Below, piece by piece: positions 36,853 to 47,200 of a stretch of DNA of 64,000 nucleotides. The stretch's first letter is position 1. Each line of letters starts with the position of its first letter. The DNA comes from Ruminococcus sp. zg-924 (lineage in GTDB: Bacteria; Bacillota; Clostridia; Oscillospirales; Acutalibacteraceae): assembly GCF_024433635.1 (NCBI RefSeq), contig NZ_WNJZ01000011.1:1-64000 (forward strand), given 5' to 3'. The notes below the pieces were generated by a model, which saw only the letters and a program-made list of their open reading frames with translations, was not told where the DNA came from and ran no database searches. A program made the position numbers and the translations under genes.

Positions 36853-39474
36853 ATGGAGTCGTGGTATCTGATACCGAAAAAGGAAATTCTGAGCCGTCTT
36901 AAATCAAGCAAGAACGGCTTAACAAATGAGCAAGCTAATGCCTTGCTTAAGGAAAATGGTGAAAACGCCCTGCTTGAGGGAAAGAAAAAAAGCACCCTGC
37001 GAGTTTTTCTTGAGCAATTTCTTGACTTGCTGGTAATCATACTTATTGTCGCCGCAATAGTTTCAGCATTAACCGGCGACCTTGAAAGTATGCTCGTTAT
37101 TGTTTCCGTAATTGTTCTAAACGCAATTTTAGGTACAGTACAGCATGAGAAAGCTGCAAAATCGCTTGCAAGTCTTAAGAACTTGTCATCTCCGAGTGCA
37201 AAAGTTTTGCGTGACGGAGTTAAGATTGAAATTCCGTCAAAGCTTGTAGTACCCGGCGATATACTGATTTTAGAAGCAGGTGATCTTGTTGCGGCAGACG
37301 GAAGAATTCTGAACAATTATTCGCTTCAGGTGAACGAAAGCTCACTTACAGGCGAATCGACAAACGTTGACAAATCCGACGAAGATTTGTCCGACGAAAT
37401 ACCGCTTGCCGACAGAACAAATATGGTTTATTCGGGCAGCCTTGTTACCTACGGCAGAGCCGTTGTTGCCGTTACCTCAACAGGTATGGACACCGAGATT
37501 GGCAAGATTGCAAGCCTTATGAATGCAACTAAGGAAAAGAAAACTCCGCTTCAGGTAAGCCTTGACAAATTCAGCAGCAGCCTTGCAATTGTAATTATGA
37601 TTATCTGCGCAATAGTTTTCGGTCTTACCTATTGGCAGTCGGGCCACGTACTTGATTCCCTGCTGTTTGCCGTTGCTCTTGCTGTTGCCGCTATTCCGGA
37701 GGCTTTAAGCTCAATTGTTACAATAGTTCAGGCTATGGGCACACAAAAGATGGCCAAAGAACAGGCTATCATCAAAGATTTAAAAGCGGTTGAAAGCCTT
37801 GGCTGTGTATCGGTAATCTGCTCAGACAAGACAGGTACTCTTACACAAAACAAAATGACTGTTCAGCAGCTATATATTGACGGCAAGGTTATTAACCCTG
37901 ATGAAATTGACATCAAAAACCAGCTTCACAGATATATGCTTTACGATGCCATTTTGTCGAACGATTCATCTATTGTTGACGGAAACGGCATTGGCGACCC
38001 GACCGAGTTCTGTTTGCTTGAAATGGCGGATAAAATTGAACTTGATTACAACTTCGTGCGTGACGCACTCGACAGACTTGAGGAAATTCCGTTTGACTCA
38101 GACAGAAAGCTTATGAGTACAAAGTATAAGCTACACGGCGTACCAACGGTTCTCACCAAGGGTGCTCTTGACGTTCTGCTTGACAGGACAACGCACATAA
38201 GAACATCAGACGGAATACGCAAGATTACAAAAGAGGACATCGACAGCATTACAAATCAGAATTTCGAGTTTTCAAACAACGGCCTTAGAGTTCTCGCCTT
38301 TGCTTACAAAGAGGTTGAGGATAATTTCACGCTGTCACTTGAAAATGAAAATGGCTTTACTTTTATCGGTCTTATCTCTATGATTGACCCACCAAGGGAG
38401 GAATCCATTGACGCAGTTGCCGATGCTAAGCGTGCAGGAATCAAGCCTGTTATGATAACGGGCGACCACAAAATTACAGCCACCGCCATTGCAAAGCAGA
38501 TTGGCATTTGGAACGAGGGCGACATTTCCGTAACAGGCAGTGAGCTTGACAATATGAGCGAGGAGGAACTTAACGAAAAGATTGAGAAAATTTCGGTGTA
38601 CGCAAGGGTATCTCCTGAAAACAAAATAAGAATTGTAAGTGCATGGCAGAACAAGGGCAGCATTGTTGCTATGACAGGCGACGGCGTAAACGATGCGCCT
38701 GCGCTTAAAAAGGCTGACATAGGCGTTGCAATGGGAATTACCGGAACTGAGGTTTCTAAGGACGCAGCATCAATGATTCTGGCAGATGATAACTTTGCCA
38801 CTATAATCAAGGCTGTTACAAACGGAAGAAATGTTTACAGGAACATAAAAAATGCAATCAAATTCCTGCTTTCGGGCAATATGGCGGCTATTTTGTCGGT
38901 GCTTTATGTGTCAATTCTCGCCTCATTCATTCCGGGTCTGCCTGTTCCCTTTGCGCCGGTACACCTGCTGTTCATTAACCTGCTGACCGACTCACTTCCT
39001 GCTATTGCAATCGGCATGGAGCCTGCGGAGCGAGGTTTGCTTAACCAAAAGCCGAGAGATCCCAAAGAGGGGATTCTTACCAAAGAGTTTATGCTTAAGC
39101 TTTTGGGTATCGGAGGACTTATTGCAATCTTCACAATGAGCAGCTATCACATTGGATTTTCCACAGGCGGCAAGCTCACGGCTATGACAATGGCTTTCGC
39201 AACTCTCACTCTTGCAAGGCTTTTCCATGGTTTCAACTGCCGCAGCAGCAAGTCGATATTCAAGCTTGGTTTCACAAGCAACCCATGGAGCCTTGGAGCT
39301 TTCGCACTCGGCGTTATACTTCTTTCCCTTGTGCTGTTCATTCCGCCGCTTCAGTCGATATTTACAGTTGCGCCGCTGAGTTTATTGCAGCTTCTTTATG
39401 TGCTGCTGTTCGCATTAGCTCCGACAATTATCATTCAGATTTGCAAGGTTATAAGAGATTCATTTAAACGTTAA
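36853..39474 (+). CDS. P-type ATPase, probably Mn2+ exporter
   Basis: An 873-aa P2A-type ATPase with all core motifs: cation-ATPase N-domain, actuator VNESSLTGES (about 158), helix 4 AIPEALSSIVTI, CSDKTGTLTQNKMTV and AMTGDGVNDAPALKKADIG. The C-terminal membrane domain contains NLLTDSLPAIAIGMEP. By sequence alone this group is called Ca2+ ATPase. The Mn2+ riboswitch directly upstream makes Mn2+ export (YoaB-like, with or without Ca2+) the better prediction. ATG follows GAGGAGGTAATTTT. About 100 bp of plain sequence follows before rlmA. Confidence 0.94.
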   Translation: MESWYLIPKKEILSRLKSSKNGLTNEQANALLKENGENALLEGKKKSTLRVFLEQFLDLLVIILIVAAIVSALTGDLESMLVIVSVIVLNAILGTVQHEKAAKSLASLKNLSSPSAKVLRDGVKIEIPSKLVVPGDILILEAGDLVAADGRILNNYSLQVNESSLTGESTNVDKSDEDLSDEIPLADRTNMVYSGSLVTYGRAVVAVTSTGMDTEIGKIASLMNATKEKKTPLQVSLDKFSSSLAIVIMIICAIVFGLTYWQSGHVLDSLLFAVALAVAAIPEALSSIVTIVQAMGTQKMAKEQAIIKDLKAVESLGCVSVICSDKTGTLTQNKMTVQQLYIDGKVINPDEIDIKNQLHRYMLYDAILSNDSSIVDGNGIGDPTEFCLLEMADKIELDYNFVRDALDRLEEIPFDSDRKLMSTKYKLHGVPTVLTKGALDVLLDRTTHIRTSDGIRKITKEDIDSITNQNFEFSNNGLRVLAFAYKEVEDNFTLSLENENGFTFIGLISMIDPPREESIDAVADAKRAGIKPVMITGDHKITATAIAKQIGIWNEGDISVTGSELDNMSEEELNEKIEKISVYARVSPENKIRIVSAWQNKGSIVAMTGDGVNDAPALKKADIGVAMGITGTEVSKDAASMILADDNFATIIKAVTNGRNVYRNIKNAIKFLLSGNMAAILSVLYVSILASFIPGLPVPFAPVHLLFINLLTDSLPAIAIGMEPAERGLLNQKPRDPKEGILTKEFMLKLLGIGGLIAIFTMSSYHIGFSTGGKLTAMTMAFATLTLARLFHGFNCRSSKSIFKLGFTSNPWSLGAFALGVILLSLVLFIPPLQSIFTVAPLSLLQLLYVLLFALAPTIIIQICKVIRDSFKR

Positions 39475-39523
39475 ATTTAATTTCATTTGCCGCACACGCA
39501 GCCTTATTGTTTTGTTTCTGATA

Positions 39524-39545
39524 ATATGGTAATATATTACCGTAT
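39524..39545. promoter_or_regulatory. palindrome upstream of rlmA, possible operator
   Basis: GGTAATATATTACC (39528-39541) is a perfect 14-bp palindrome. Extended to 22 bp it keeps 10 of 11 pairs. It lies 31 bp upstream of the rlmA ATG in an AT-rich promoter region. It has no T-run, so an operator is more likely than a terminator. Confidence 0.45.
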
Positions 39546-39575
39546 TTACTATAACAAACGAAAGGCGGAGCATTA

Positions 39576-40391
39576 ATGCTGAACTTCAGCTGCCCGGTGT
39601 GCGGCAATTTTTTATATACAGACGGCAAAACCTACAAATGCGAAAAAGGTCACTGCTTTGACGTTGCAAAGCAGGGCTATGTAAATCTGCTGCAAAGCCA
39701 GCAATCAAAGCTTAAACGCCATGGTGATGACAAGCTGATGGTACGTGCAAGATATGAGTTTTTAAACGACGGGTACTATGCGCCGCTGATGGAAAGACTA
39801 TGCGACGCAGTTAACAGATATTTGCCTGATAAGGCGTCTATTATCGACGCAGGCTGCGGAGATTGTTGCTACAGCTCATACATTGCCGAGAAGCTTTACA
39901 GCAAACAGCTTGACATAGCAGGAATTGACATTTCAAAAGACGCGGTTATTTTTGGTGCTAAGAGAAAAAGTAATTTAAGGCTTGCGATTGCCAGCGTGTT
40001 CTCAATGCCGTTTGCCGATTTAAGCACAGATGCAATTTTAAACGTTTTCTCCCCTTTTGCAGTCGACGAATACGCAAGAATTCTAAAGTGCGGCGGATAT
40101 TTATTCAGAGTAATTCCTCTTGAAAATCACCTGTTCGGTCTTAAGGAAAAGGTTTATGACAAGCCGTACAAAAACCCAACCGAGGAAGTAAACATTGACG
40201 GCTTTACGCTTGTTGAAAACATTGAGGTAAAATACACGCTTGAACTGAAAAGCATCGAAAGCATTGACAATTTATTCAAAATGACGCCGTATTACTATAA
40301 AACATCAAAACAGGATCAAGCTAAGCTTAACGGCATACAGAGCTTAAAAACACCAGTTGAATTCTCTGTTTTGATTTACAAAAAGCATTGA
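39576..40391 (+). CDS. rlmA: 23S rRNA (guanine-N1) methyltransferase, RlmA family
   Basis: A 271-aa SAM-dependent methyltransferase. The N-terminal zinc finger (Cys6, Cys9, Cys22, His26) followed by FDVAKQGYVNLL is the RlmA/RrmA signature. The SAM motif is IIDAGCGDCCYS (about 88), with GIDISKDAV at motif II. The family methylates N1 of G745 (RlmA-I) or G748 (RlmA-II/TlrB) in helix 35 of 23S rRNA; which subtype is not decided here. ATG follows AAAGGCGGAGCATTA. It ends just before the FkbM gene. Confidence 0.9.
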   Translation: MLNFSCPVCGNFLYTDGKTYKCEKGHCFDVAKQGYVNLLQSQQSKLKRHGDDKLMVRARYEFLNDGYYAPLMERLCDAVNRYLPDKASIIDAGCGDCCYSSYIAEKLYSKQLDIAGIDISKDAVIFGAKRKSNLRLAIASVFSMPFADLSTDAILNVFSPFAVDEYARILKCGGYLFRVIPLENHLFGLKEKVYDKPYKNPTEEVNIDGFTLVENIEVKYTLELKSIESIDNLFKMTPYYYKTSKQDQAKLNGIQSLKTPVEFSVLIYKKH

Positions 40392-40399
40392 GGGATAAA

Positions 40400-41458
40400 A
40401 TGACAGACTTACTGAAAAACGAAATATCCTCCTGGGAATACATAAGTCAAAGCGGCTTGCCGGTAGTTATATACGGTATGGGAAACGGAGCAGACGTTAT
40501 AATAAACAGGCTTGACAAATACGGAATAAGCGTAACTGATTTTTTTGCAAGCGATGATTTTGTAAGGGGTCAGAGCTTTCATGGGAAAAGGGTTAAGCGT
40601 TTACTTGAAATTGAACAGGAACTTGACGACTTTATAATACTAATCGGCTTTGGAACACAAAGAACCGATGTAATTGACAACATTAAAAATATTGCAAAAA
40701 GGCACACCGTTATAGCGCCGACTGCACCTGTGTTTGGCAATAACTTCTTTGATAAGAATTTTGTGCGCCAAAACAGCGACAAGCTTCAAGCGGCTTATGA
40801 GTTGTTCAAAGAGGAAAAATCCCGCAGGGTTTACGAAAACATAGTGCGTTTTAATTACACAGGCAGGCTTGAATATCTTTTTGCAGCAGACAGCGAAAAG
40901 GATGAGGTTTTTATGAATGTCCTTAAGCTCGCTGACGACGAAAATTATCTTGATTTGGGCGCATACAGAGGCGACACGATTGACGAGTTTTTAAGGTTTT
41001 GCGACGGAAAGTACAGCAGTATTACCGCAGTTGAGCCTGATGCGAAAACGTTTAAAAAACTTATGGAGCATTGCTCGTGTTTAGATAGATTTGAAGCCTT
41101 TAATGCGGCTGCGTGGAGCAGTAACACAGAAATATTCTTTGACAAAAAAGGTGGCAGAATGTCTGCCGTTTCAGACAACGGAGCAAAAGTCAAATCCGTT
41201 TCGGTTGACGAACTTTACAGCAGCAGAGATGTTTCATATATTAAGGCTGATGTTGAGGGCTGCGAGTATGAGATGCTGCTTGGCGCTAAAACAACAATAA
41301 AGCAATGCAAGCCGAAGCTTAACATAGCGCTTTACCACCGTGGTGAGGATATATTTAAGCTGCCGCTTATGCTCAAGGAACTGCGCCCGGATTACAGCTT
41401 TTTTCTTCGGCATCACCCGTATATTCCCTCGTGGGATACAAATTTATACTGTATTTAG
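40400..41458 (+). CDS. FkbM family methyltransferase with N-terminal Rossmann-like domain
   Basis: A 352-aa protein in two parts. Residues 1-110 look like a nucleotide-binding domain (VVIYGMGNGADVIINRLDKY, then FIILIGFGTQRTDV), of the kind found ahead of some FkbM and sugar-modifying enzymes. Residues 155-352 are an FkbM-type SAM methyltransferase (YLDLGAYRGDTIDEF, AVEPDAKTF, IKADVEGCEYEMLLGA, LNIALYH). Substrate unknown; the family O-methylates sugars and other small targets. ATG 40400 with GAGGGATAAA is chosen; the TTG four codons earlier overlaps rlmA. It is probably co-transcribed with rlmA. Confidence 0.85.
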   Translation: MTDLLKNEISSWEYISQSGLPVVIYGMGNGADVIINRLDKYGISVTDFFASDDFVRGQSFHGKRVKRLLEIEQELDDFIILIGFGTQRTDVIDNIKNIAKRHTVIAPTAPVFGNNFFDKNFVRQNSDKLQAAYELFKEEKSRRVYENIVRFNYTGRLEYLFAADSEKDEVFMNVLKLADDENYLDLGAYRGDTIDEFLRFCDGKYSSITAVEPDAKTFKKLMEHCSCLDRFEAFNAAAWSSNTEIFFDKKGGRMSAVSDNGAKVKSVSVDELYSSRDVSYIKADVEGCEYEMLLGAKTTIKQCKPKLNIALYHRGEDIFKLPLMLKELRPDYSFFLRHHPYIPSWDTNLYCI

Positions 41459-41460
41459 AC

Positions 41461-41489
41461 AACCACTCCGCCGCTTTGGCGGAGTGGTT
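41461..41489 (+). terminator. hairpin after the FkbM gene
   Basis: A 12-bp perfect stem (AACCACTCCGCC at 41461-41472, GGCGGAGTGGTT at 41478-41489) with loop GCTTT, starting just after the stop. It is very stable but lacks a proper T-run. Confidence 0.65.
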
Positions 41490-41581
41490 ACCGTTTGTCG
41501 GCTAAAAACAACCACTTATCTCTTTTTAATAGAAATATCATTACAGTTGCCATATACTGTAAGCACAGGAGGAGGAAAACC

Positions 41582-42022
41582 ATGGAAATAGAAATTAAGC
41601 TTGACCAAAGCAGAAAAACACCAAAGGTCATTATAGTGACCGACGTAATCACAGACGAGGTGAGCGAGATTGTACAAAGACTGAAAACAAGCAATCATGA
41701 AATTGTCAGCGGAATAAAGGATGGTTGCGTTGAGATAATCAACGTAGCGTCACTGGTAAGGATTTATTCAGCTGATAAAAAGGTGATGATACGCACCGAC
41801 AGCGGAGAGTTCTTATCAAGGCAACGGCTTTATGAATTTGAGCAAATACTTGACAGCAACAGCTTTGTGAGAATTTCAAACTCAGAGATTGTGAATCTGA
41901 AAAAAATCAAGAGCCTTGATTTAAGCCTTTCAGGCACAATCTGCGTTAAGTTTACAAACGGCGAAACCACATTTACCTCACGGCGGTATGTGGCAAAACT
42001 TAAAAAAATTTTAGGGATATAA
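41582..42022 (+). CDS. LytTR DNA-binding domain regulator
   Basis: A 146-aa regulator with no receiver domain. A short N-terminal part (1-45) is followed by a LytTR domain from about 46, with the hallmark strands IYSADKKVMIRTDSGEF, FVRISNSEIVNLKKIKSL and TFTSRRYVAKLKKIL. The start ATG 41582 has GGAGGAGGAAAACC upstream; the longer open frame is not used. It is followed 13 bp later by a DUF3021 membrane protein. The LytTR-DUF3021 pair recurs in Firmicutes and is thought to act as a membrane-linked regulator and anti-regulator. Confidence 0.92.
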   Translation: MEIEIKLDQSRKTPKVIIVTDVITDEVSEIVQRLKTSNHEIVSGIKDGCVEIINVASLVRIYSADKKVMIRTDSGEFLSRQRLYEFEQILDSNSFVRISNSEIVNLKKIKSLDLSLSGTICVKFTNGETTFTSRRYVAKLKKILGI

Positions 42023-42035
42023 AGGAGTAAGAAGC

Positions 42036-42491
42036 ATGGCAAAAAAAGTTATTTTAAGAGGTACCGGCGGTTTTTTCATTGGCGTATTCATCACTGTAAT
42101 GATTCCTGTGATAATTTCATACTGCATAGGTGACGGAAAATATTACCCTATTGTTCCGCAATTCATTGAACAGTGCGGCAACGAGATAAATGCGGCGGCA
42201 CTCCAATATCTGCTCGGCGGTGTGTTTGGGTTTGTTTGCTCGGCAAGCTCTCTTGTGTTTGCATCTGAAAAAATCGGGTTTTTAATGCAGACGGTTATCC
42301 ACTTTTTGTGTCTGTCATTGTCAACGCTGCCGATAGCATATATATGCCACTGGATGGAGCACAGCTTCTGGGGAGTTTTTTCTTACATTGCGATTTTTAT
42401 ATTCATATATATTCTTGTATTTATTTTCATGACAATATACTGGAGAATAAAATTAAAGAAAATGAATGAGAAGCTTTCAGAAAAGAGCTGA
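42036..42491 (+). CDS. DUF3021 family membrane protein
   Basis: A 151-aa protein with four transmembrane helices (about 10-30, 48-72, 78-100 and 108-132) and a basic C-terminal tail. The GGFFIGVFITVMIP start, GGVFGFVCSASSLVF middle and CHWMEHSFWGVFSYIAIFI late segment fit DUF3021. It is predicted to control the LytTR regulator encoded directly upstream. ATG follows AAAGGAGTAAGAAGC. A terminator follows. Confidence 0.85.
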   Translation: MAKKVILRGTGGFFIGVFITVMIPVIISYCIGDGKYYPIVPQFIEQCGNEINAAALQYLLGGVFGFVCSASSLVFASEKIGFLMQTVIHFLCLSLSTLPIAYICHWMEHSFWGVFSYIAIFIFIYILVFIFMTIYWRIKLKKMNEKLSEKS

Positions 42492-42501
42492 TAATAAGCG
42501 T

Positions 42502-42536
42502 AAGCCGGACGGTTAATTCGTCCGGCTTGTTTATTT
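42502..42536 (+). terminator. terminator after the LytTR/DUF3021 operon
   Basis: A 10-bp perfect stem (AAGCCGGACG at 42502-42511, CGTCCGGCTT at 42519-42528) followed by GTTTATTTATTTT on the plus strand. It lies between convergent genes. Confidence 0.82.
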
Positions 42537-44226
42537 ATTTTATTAATTCAAATTTATCAACGTCAACAACGCCAAGGCTTGTAAGCTTGATATGCGGAAT
42601 AACAGGCAGGCTGACAAATGAGAGCGTCATAAAAGGGTCTATGTTCGTATTAACTCCGAGAGAATACGCTGCGCCTTTAAGCTGAGCTATATTTTCCGCC
42701 ACCTGATTTATTGGCTTATCGGTCATCAGTCCGGCTATATCAAGCTCCAGGCTTTCTACAATCTCTTGATTATTGATTACAATCATTCCGCCGCACATAT
42801 CAATTATGCCGTTAACAGCTGCCGCAATATCGCTGTCATTCGTTCCGACTGCAATAATATTGTGCGAATCATGCGCTATACTTGTGGCTACCGCACCTGA
42901 TTTTAATCCGTAGCCTTTGATATAGCAAACGCCAATATGGCCTGTGTTTTTGTGACGTTCAACTACACATACCTTTAATATATCGTTAGCCACGTCAATT
43001 CCGCTTGCCTCTCCCTCATCGGCTGTGACTATCTGACCGCTTATCAGACCTATCACCTTTGTACTGTTTTTTATTCTAAGTAAATCTGCGGTGATTTTTG
43101 CTGTATTCATAGTGTGCCGTGCGAGGTAGTCAAGTTTACTGTCAATTTTGGCAGACGGAATTTCAGCAAAAGGTTCAAGCTTTACACCGTTTTTATATAC
43201 GCTGTCAATCCCAACGCTGTTTATATCGTCGAGCAGGACCAAATCAGCAATATATCCCGGCGCAACGGCTCCACGTTTTGGCAAATTAAAATACTGAGCT
43301 GAATTAAACGAGGCGACCTTGTACGCAATTTCTGCCTTAACACCGCCTTCAATAGCCTTCTTAATTATATAATCAATGTGTCCGCTGCTTACAAGCTCAC
43401 CCGGATGCTTGTCATCTGTTGCGAACAGGCATCTTGAGCAGGTATCAGCTTTAAGCAGTGAAGTAAGCTCATCAAGGTTTTTGCTTGCCGTCCCCTGTCT
43501 TATCATAATGTATTGCCCGATTGACAGCTTTTCAAGTGCCTCCTGCGTTGTGGTACATTCATGGTCGGACATTACACCTGCGGCAACATATGCATTCAGG
43601 CTCTTGCCGCTCAAACCCGGTGCGTGACCGTCAACAGCTTTTCCCTCGTTTTCGGCTGAAAGTATCATTTTAATAATCTCTTCATCTCCACCGATTGTCG
43701 CAGGGAAATTCATCATCTCGGCAAGTCCGAGAACACGTGGATTTTTCATATATTGCTCTGTATCACAGTGGTTAATCACAGCACCGTTTTCGTCAAACGG
43801 ACTTGAAGGAACACAGGACGGAACAACAAAAAATACATCTATCGGGAGGTTTTCTGTTGCGCTGAGCATATAATTAATTCCATTTGTTCCAAGCACGTTT
43901 GTTATTTCGTGCGGGTCGGTTACAACCGCTGTTGTTCCGTGAGCAGACACCGCCTGAGCAAAGCTTTTCGGTGATACTATGGAGCTTTCAAGGTGAATGT
44001 GGCTGTCAATAAAGCCCGGCACAAGGCTCTTTCCTGTGCAGTCAAGCTCTTTTTCGCCGTTGTATTCACCTATACCTGCAATAAAACCGCCGGCAACCGC
44101 AACATCGGCTGTTACAAACTCATTTGTAAAAACATTAAGATACTTTACGTTTTTGAACACAAGCTCAGCTTTTCGTCTGCCTGCGGCTGTTTCTATAAGC
44201 TGTTTTCTTTTTTCAATATTATTCAT
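42535..44226 (-). CDS. ade: adenine deaminase
   Basis: A 563-aa amidohydrolase-superfamily enzyme converting adenine to hypoxanthine. The metal-site HxH is in PGFIDSHIHLESS (about 75). DPHEITNVLG, VDGHAPGLSGKSLNAY, SDHECTT and CLFATDDKHP follow in the family order, and the C-terminal ade-specific domain is present. Met 44226 is preferred because AGAGGT lies about 9 nt upstream. ATG 44235 overlaps the addA stop as ATGA but leaves no room for a ribosome binding site. Either way it is coupled to addA and last in that operon. The functional link to DNA repair is loose. Confidence 0.95.
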   Translation of the reverse strand: MNNIEKRKQLIETAAGRRKAELVFKNVKYLNVFTNEFVTADVAVAGGFIAGIGEYNGEKELDCTGKSLVPGFIDSHIHLESSIVSPKSFAQAVSAHGTTAVVTDPHEITNVLGTNGINYMLSATENLPIDVFFVVPSCVPSSPFDENGAVINHCDTEQYMKNPRVLGLAEMMNFPATIGGDEEIIKMILSAENEGKAVDGHAPGLSGKSLNAYVAAGVMSDHECTTTQEALEKLSIGQYIMIRQGTASKNLDELTSLLKADTCSRCLFATDDKHPGELVSSGHIDYIIKKAIEGGVKAEIAYKVASFNSAQYFNLPKRGAVAPGYIADLVLLDDINSVGIDSVYKNGVKLEPFAEIPSAKIDSKLDYLARHTMNTAKITADLLRIKNSTKVIGLISGQIVTADEGEASGIDVANDILKVCVVERHKNTGHIGVCYIKGYGLKSGAVATSIAHDSHNIIAVGTNDSDIAAAVNGIIDMCGGMIVINNQEIVESLELDIAGLMTDKPINQVAENIAQLKGAAYSLGVNTNIDPFMTLSFVSLPVIPHIKLTSLGVVDVDKFELIK

Positions 44227-44231
44227 AGCAA

Positions 44232-47200
44232 TCATACCTCTATTATATCATTAAGCTCAAAGGAATATATAACGCAGCGTGACACCTCAAAACCTGTTGA
44301 CAGCTTCATAGCGTAGCTGTAAAGCCTGAGCTGCTCGGCGTATTTACTTTTAAGCTCGTTCATATTTTTTACTCTGTCTGTTTTATAGTCGATTATTACC
44401 AATCTTCCGTTTTCCACAAAAGCACAGTCAACGGCGCCCTGCAAAATTAGTTCGTCATTATCCGAAAGCTCGTTATCATCAAAAATATCCTTCGCCTTTA
44501 TTTTGACGGTGAACCGATATTCTCGGAAGGTTTCATCACCATACAAAAAACTTTGCATAATCGGAGTGTTAAGGCAGTTTAAAACCTTTTGCGTATCAAC
44601 TATATCAGCCTGCGCCTGCGTTATAAACCTTTTGCTTACCAGGCGCTCAATCTCAGCTTGCGGGTTTTCGGAAAAGGCTTTGTAGTCGGCAAACTGCATA
44701 AGAGTGTGAATTGCAGTGCCCTTTTGAGCCGCCGTCATTTTTTCATCCGCCAAAAACGCAGGACGTGCTGAGAAGGAATGTGTTCTGCTGTCGTCTTTAT
44801 GAGCAATGTCGGACACCGAAACCTTAACGGGTATTTTCGTAAGAGCGTTGTTGTTATATTCAAGTGAAAGCCTGCGCTTTATTTCTTCAAATGAAATATT
44901 AATGTTGTTGTCCGGCTTTTCCTCTATCTCAAGGAATTGTTCGGCAATTTCATTGCCCATATATATTTCAGTTTTCCAAAAGTCCTCCGTCTTGCCGTCA
45001 AACGGTTTGCACGGCTGTTCAAGAATATCTGACAGATTACTGTTTGCACCGTACAGTATCGCACAGGCTGCAAGCCTCTGTGCTGCTGTAGAAAAATTGC
45101 GAACTACATACGGGTGAATTTTTCCGTTTTCACAATCAAGCTTAGAATAAAGCTCATTCAGCGTTTTTTTGACGTCGCCGCTGCGGAATGAGGCGAGCAT
45201 AAAAAGCTTTTCCTTTGCCCTTGTAAGCGCAACATACAGAACACGAAGCTCCTCTGATATTTCATCTATATCCTGCTGCATTTTTACAGCCTGCTTCTGG
45301 ACTGTTTCAAGCTTATACGGTCCGTCGATATAATTGACAGCCGCACCTACACCGAGCTTTGGGTGCATTAAAAGCTGTGAAGCGTCATAGTGCTTCTGCG
45401 AAGATATTCCGGCAACAAAGCACACCGGAAATTCAAGCCCCTTTGAGCTGTGTATTGTCATTATTCTTACCCGACTTATCTCGCTGTCAGCCTTAGCTGC
45501 CTTAAGCTCGACGCTCTGCTCAATCAGCTTGTCAAGGTATCGGATATATGATGAAAGGCTACCTCCTGATTCATCATAGTCGGCTGTGTACTGCTGAAAA
45601 AGTCTAAGGTTATTAAGCTTTAGCTGTCCTCCCTCAGTTGAGGAAACAAGCAATAGATAAGCAGTTTTTGAGTATATTTCTTCAAGCAGCTCCGAAAGGC
45701 TGCAGGTGGTTGAATGATTTCTAAAGCTTTTAAGCGCATCGCAAAGCTCCTTGCAATGCTTATCTCCGTTTGCGGCAAATTTTGAAACTGACGCATACAG
45801 CGGCTCACGGCGGTTTTCTGCTCTGATTTTCGCAAGCTCCGTCGGAGTAAAGGCGAAAATCGGGCTTGTCATAACATTTAAAAGCGGTACATCCTGAAGA
45901 GGATTGCTGATAACCTTGAGCAACGAAATAATAATAGAAATTTCCACAGTATCAAGGAAGTTGTCTGAGCTGCTGCATTGTGCAGGGATTCCTCCTGCGT
46001 TCAACACGCTGAGATAATCAAGAGCGTGTGTGTTGTTGCGAAGTAAAATTGCAAAGTCGCTGTATCTTGCTTCTCTTTTCACTCCGTTTTCTTCCACCTT
46101 GAAATCCTGCTTCATTTGAATGATTCTGTTTGATATCAGCCGTGCCTCTGCCATATAAGCTGTAACTTCCAATTTATTCGGGGTAAAAAGCATATCAAGC
46201 GTACAGTCGGGGGTATTGTCCTCACTGTATGTTGCGCCGCACACAAGCTTATCTTCATTGAGGTAATACATATCTCCTGCCTGTGGCGACATAAGCTTTG
46301 AAAAGATAAAGTTTACATTTTCAGTAATGCCGCTTCGACTTCTGAAATTCTTATCAAGCACAATTTTTGCCGGGTAATTATCAAGCTCCCTGTCATACGG
46401 CTGATAATTATTTTTTCGGCGTAAAAAAAGCTCAGGGTTAGCCTGACGGAAGCGATATATACTTTGCTTTACGTCGCCGACTACAAAGAGTTTTCTGCCA
46501 TTGTCACTCACGCTTGTAAATATTAAATCCTGCACCTCGTTTGCATCCTGATATTCGTCAACCATAACCTCGTCATATGAATCCGACAGCTTGCGGGCAA
46601 GGTCGGTTATCTGACCGTTATTATATAAAAGACGAACAGTCCAATGCTCAAGGTCAGAGAAATCCGCCAGGCTCTCCTCCTTTTTAAGTCTTGCATATTC
46701 TTCCGTAAAGAGTTTTACCGTCTTGAACAACGCCGAAATGGCAGGACGAACAATTGCCGTTGCTGTTGAGTATTGCTCGCTGCTGCATATAAAAAGCTTA
46801 GGAATATTATTAGTTAATTCCTTTTTTATCATAGCGCAGATATTTGCTATTTTTATTTTTGTCGGGTTCTTAGCATATCCTTTTGCCGCCGAGAGTCTGC
46901 TGAATTTGTGTTCTGTGCTTGAAAACTTATACAATCCGTCCCAATCCTCAGCTTTAACAAGACAGAAAAATTCATCTGCAAGCGCCTTATATTCGCTCTC
47001 TAATACCTCGCCGAAGCCGGCGCCTATTTCCGGATATCTTTCAAACAAGCTTAAACATTCATTCGCCTTGTCCGTGAGGAACTCAGCGGCAAGCCTTGCC
47101 TCGCCAAGAATTGCTCTGCCCCATATACTTTGCGAAACACTGTCAATTGAATAATCAGCCTCAACGTCACTCATCCATTTATCAGGGAAAGGCTGTGAAC

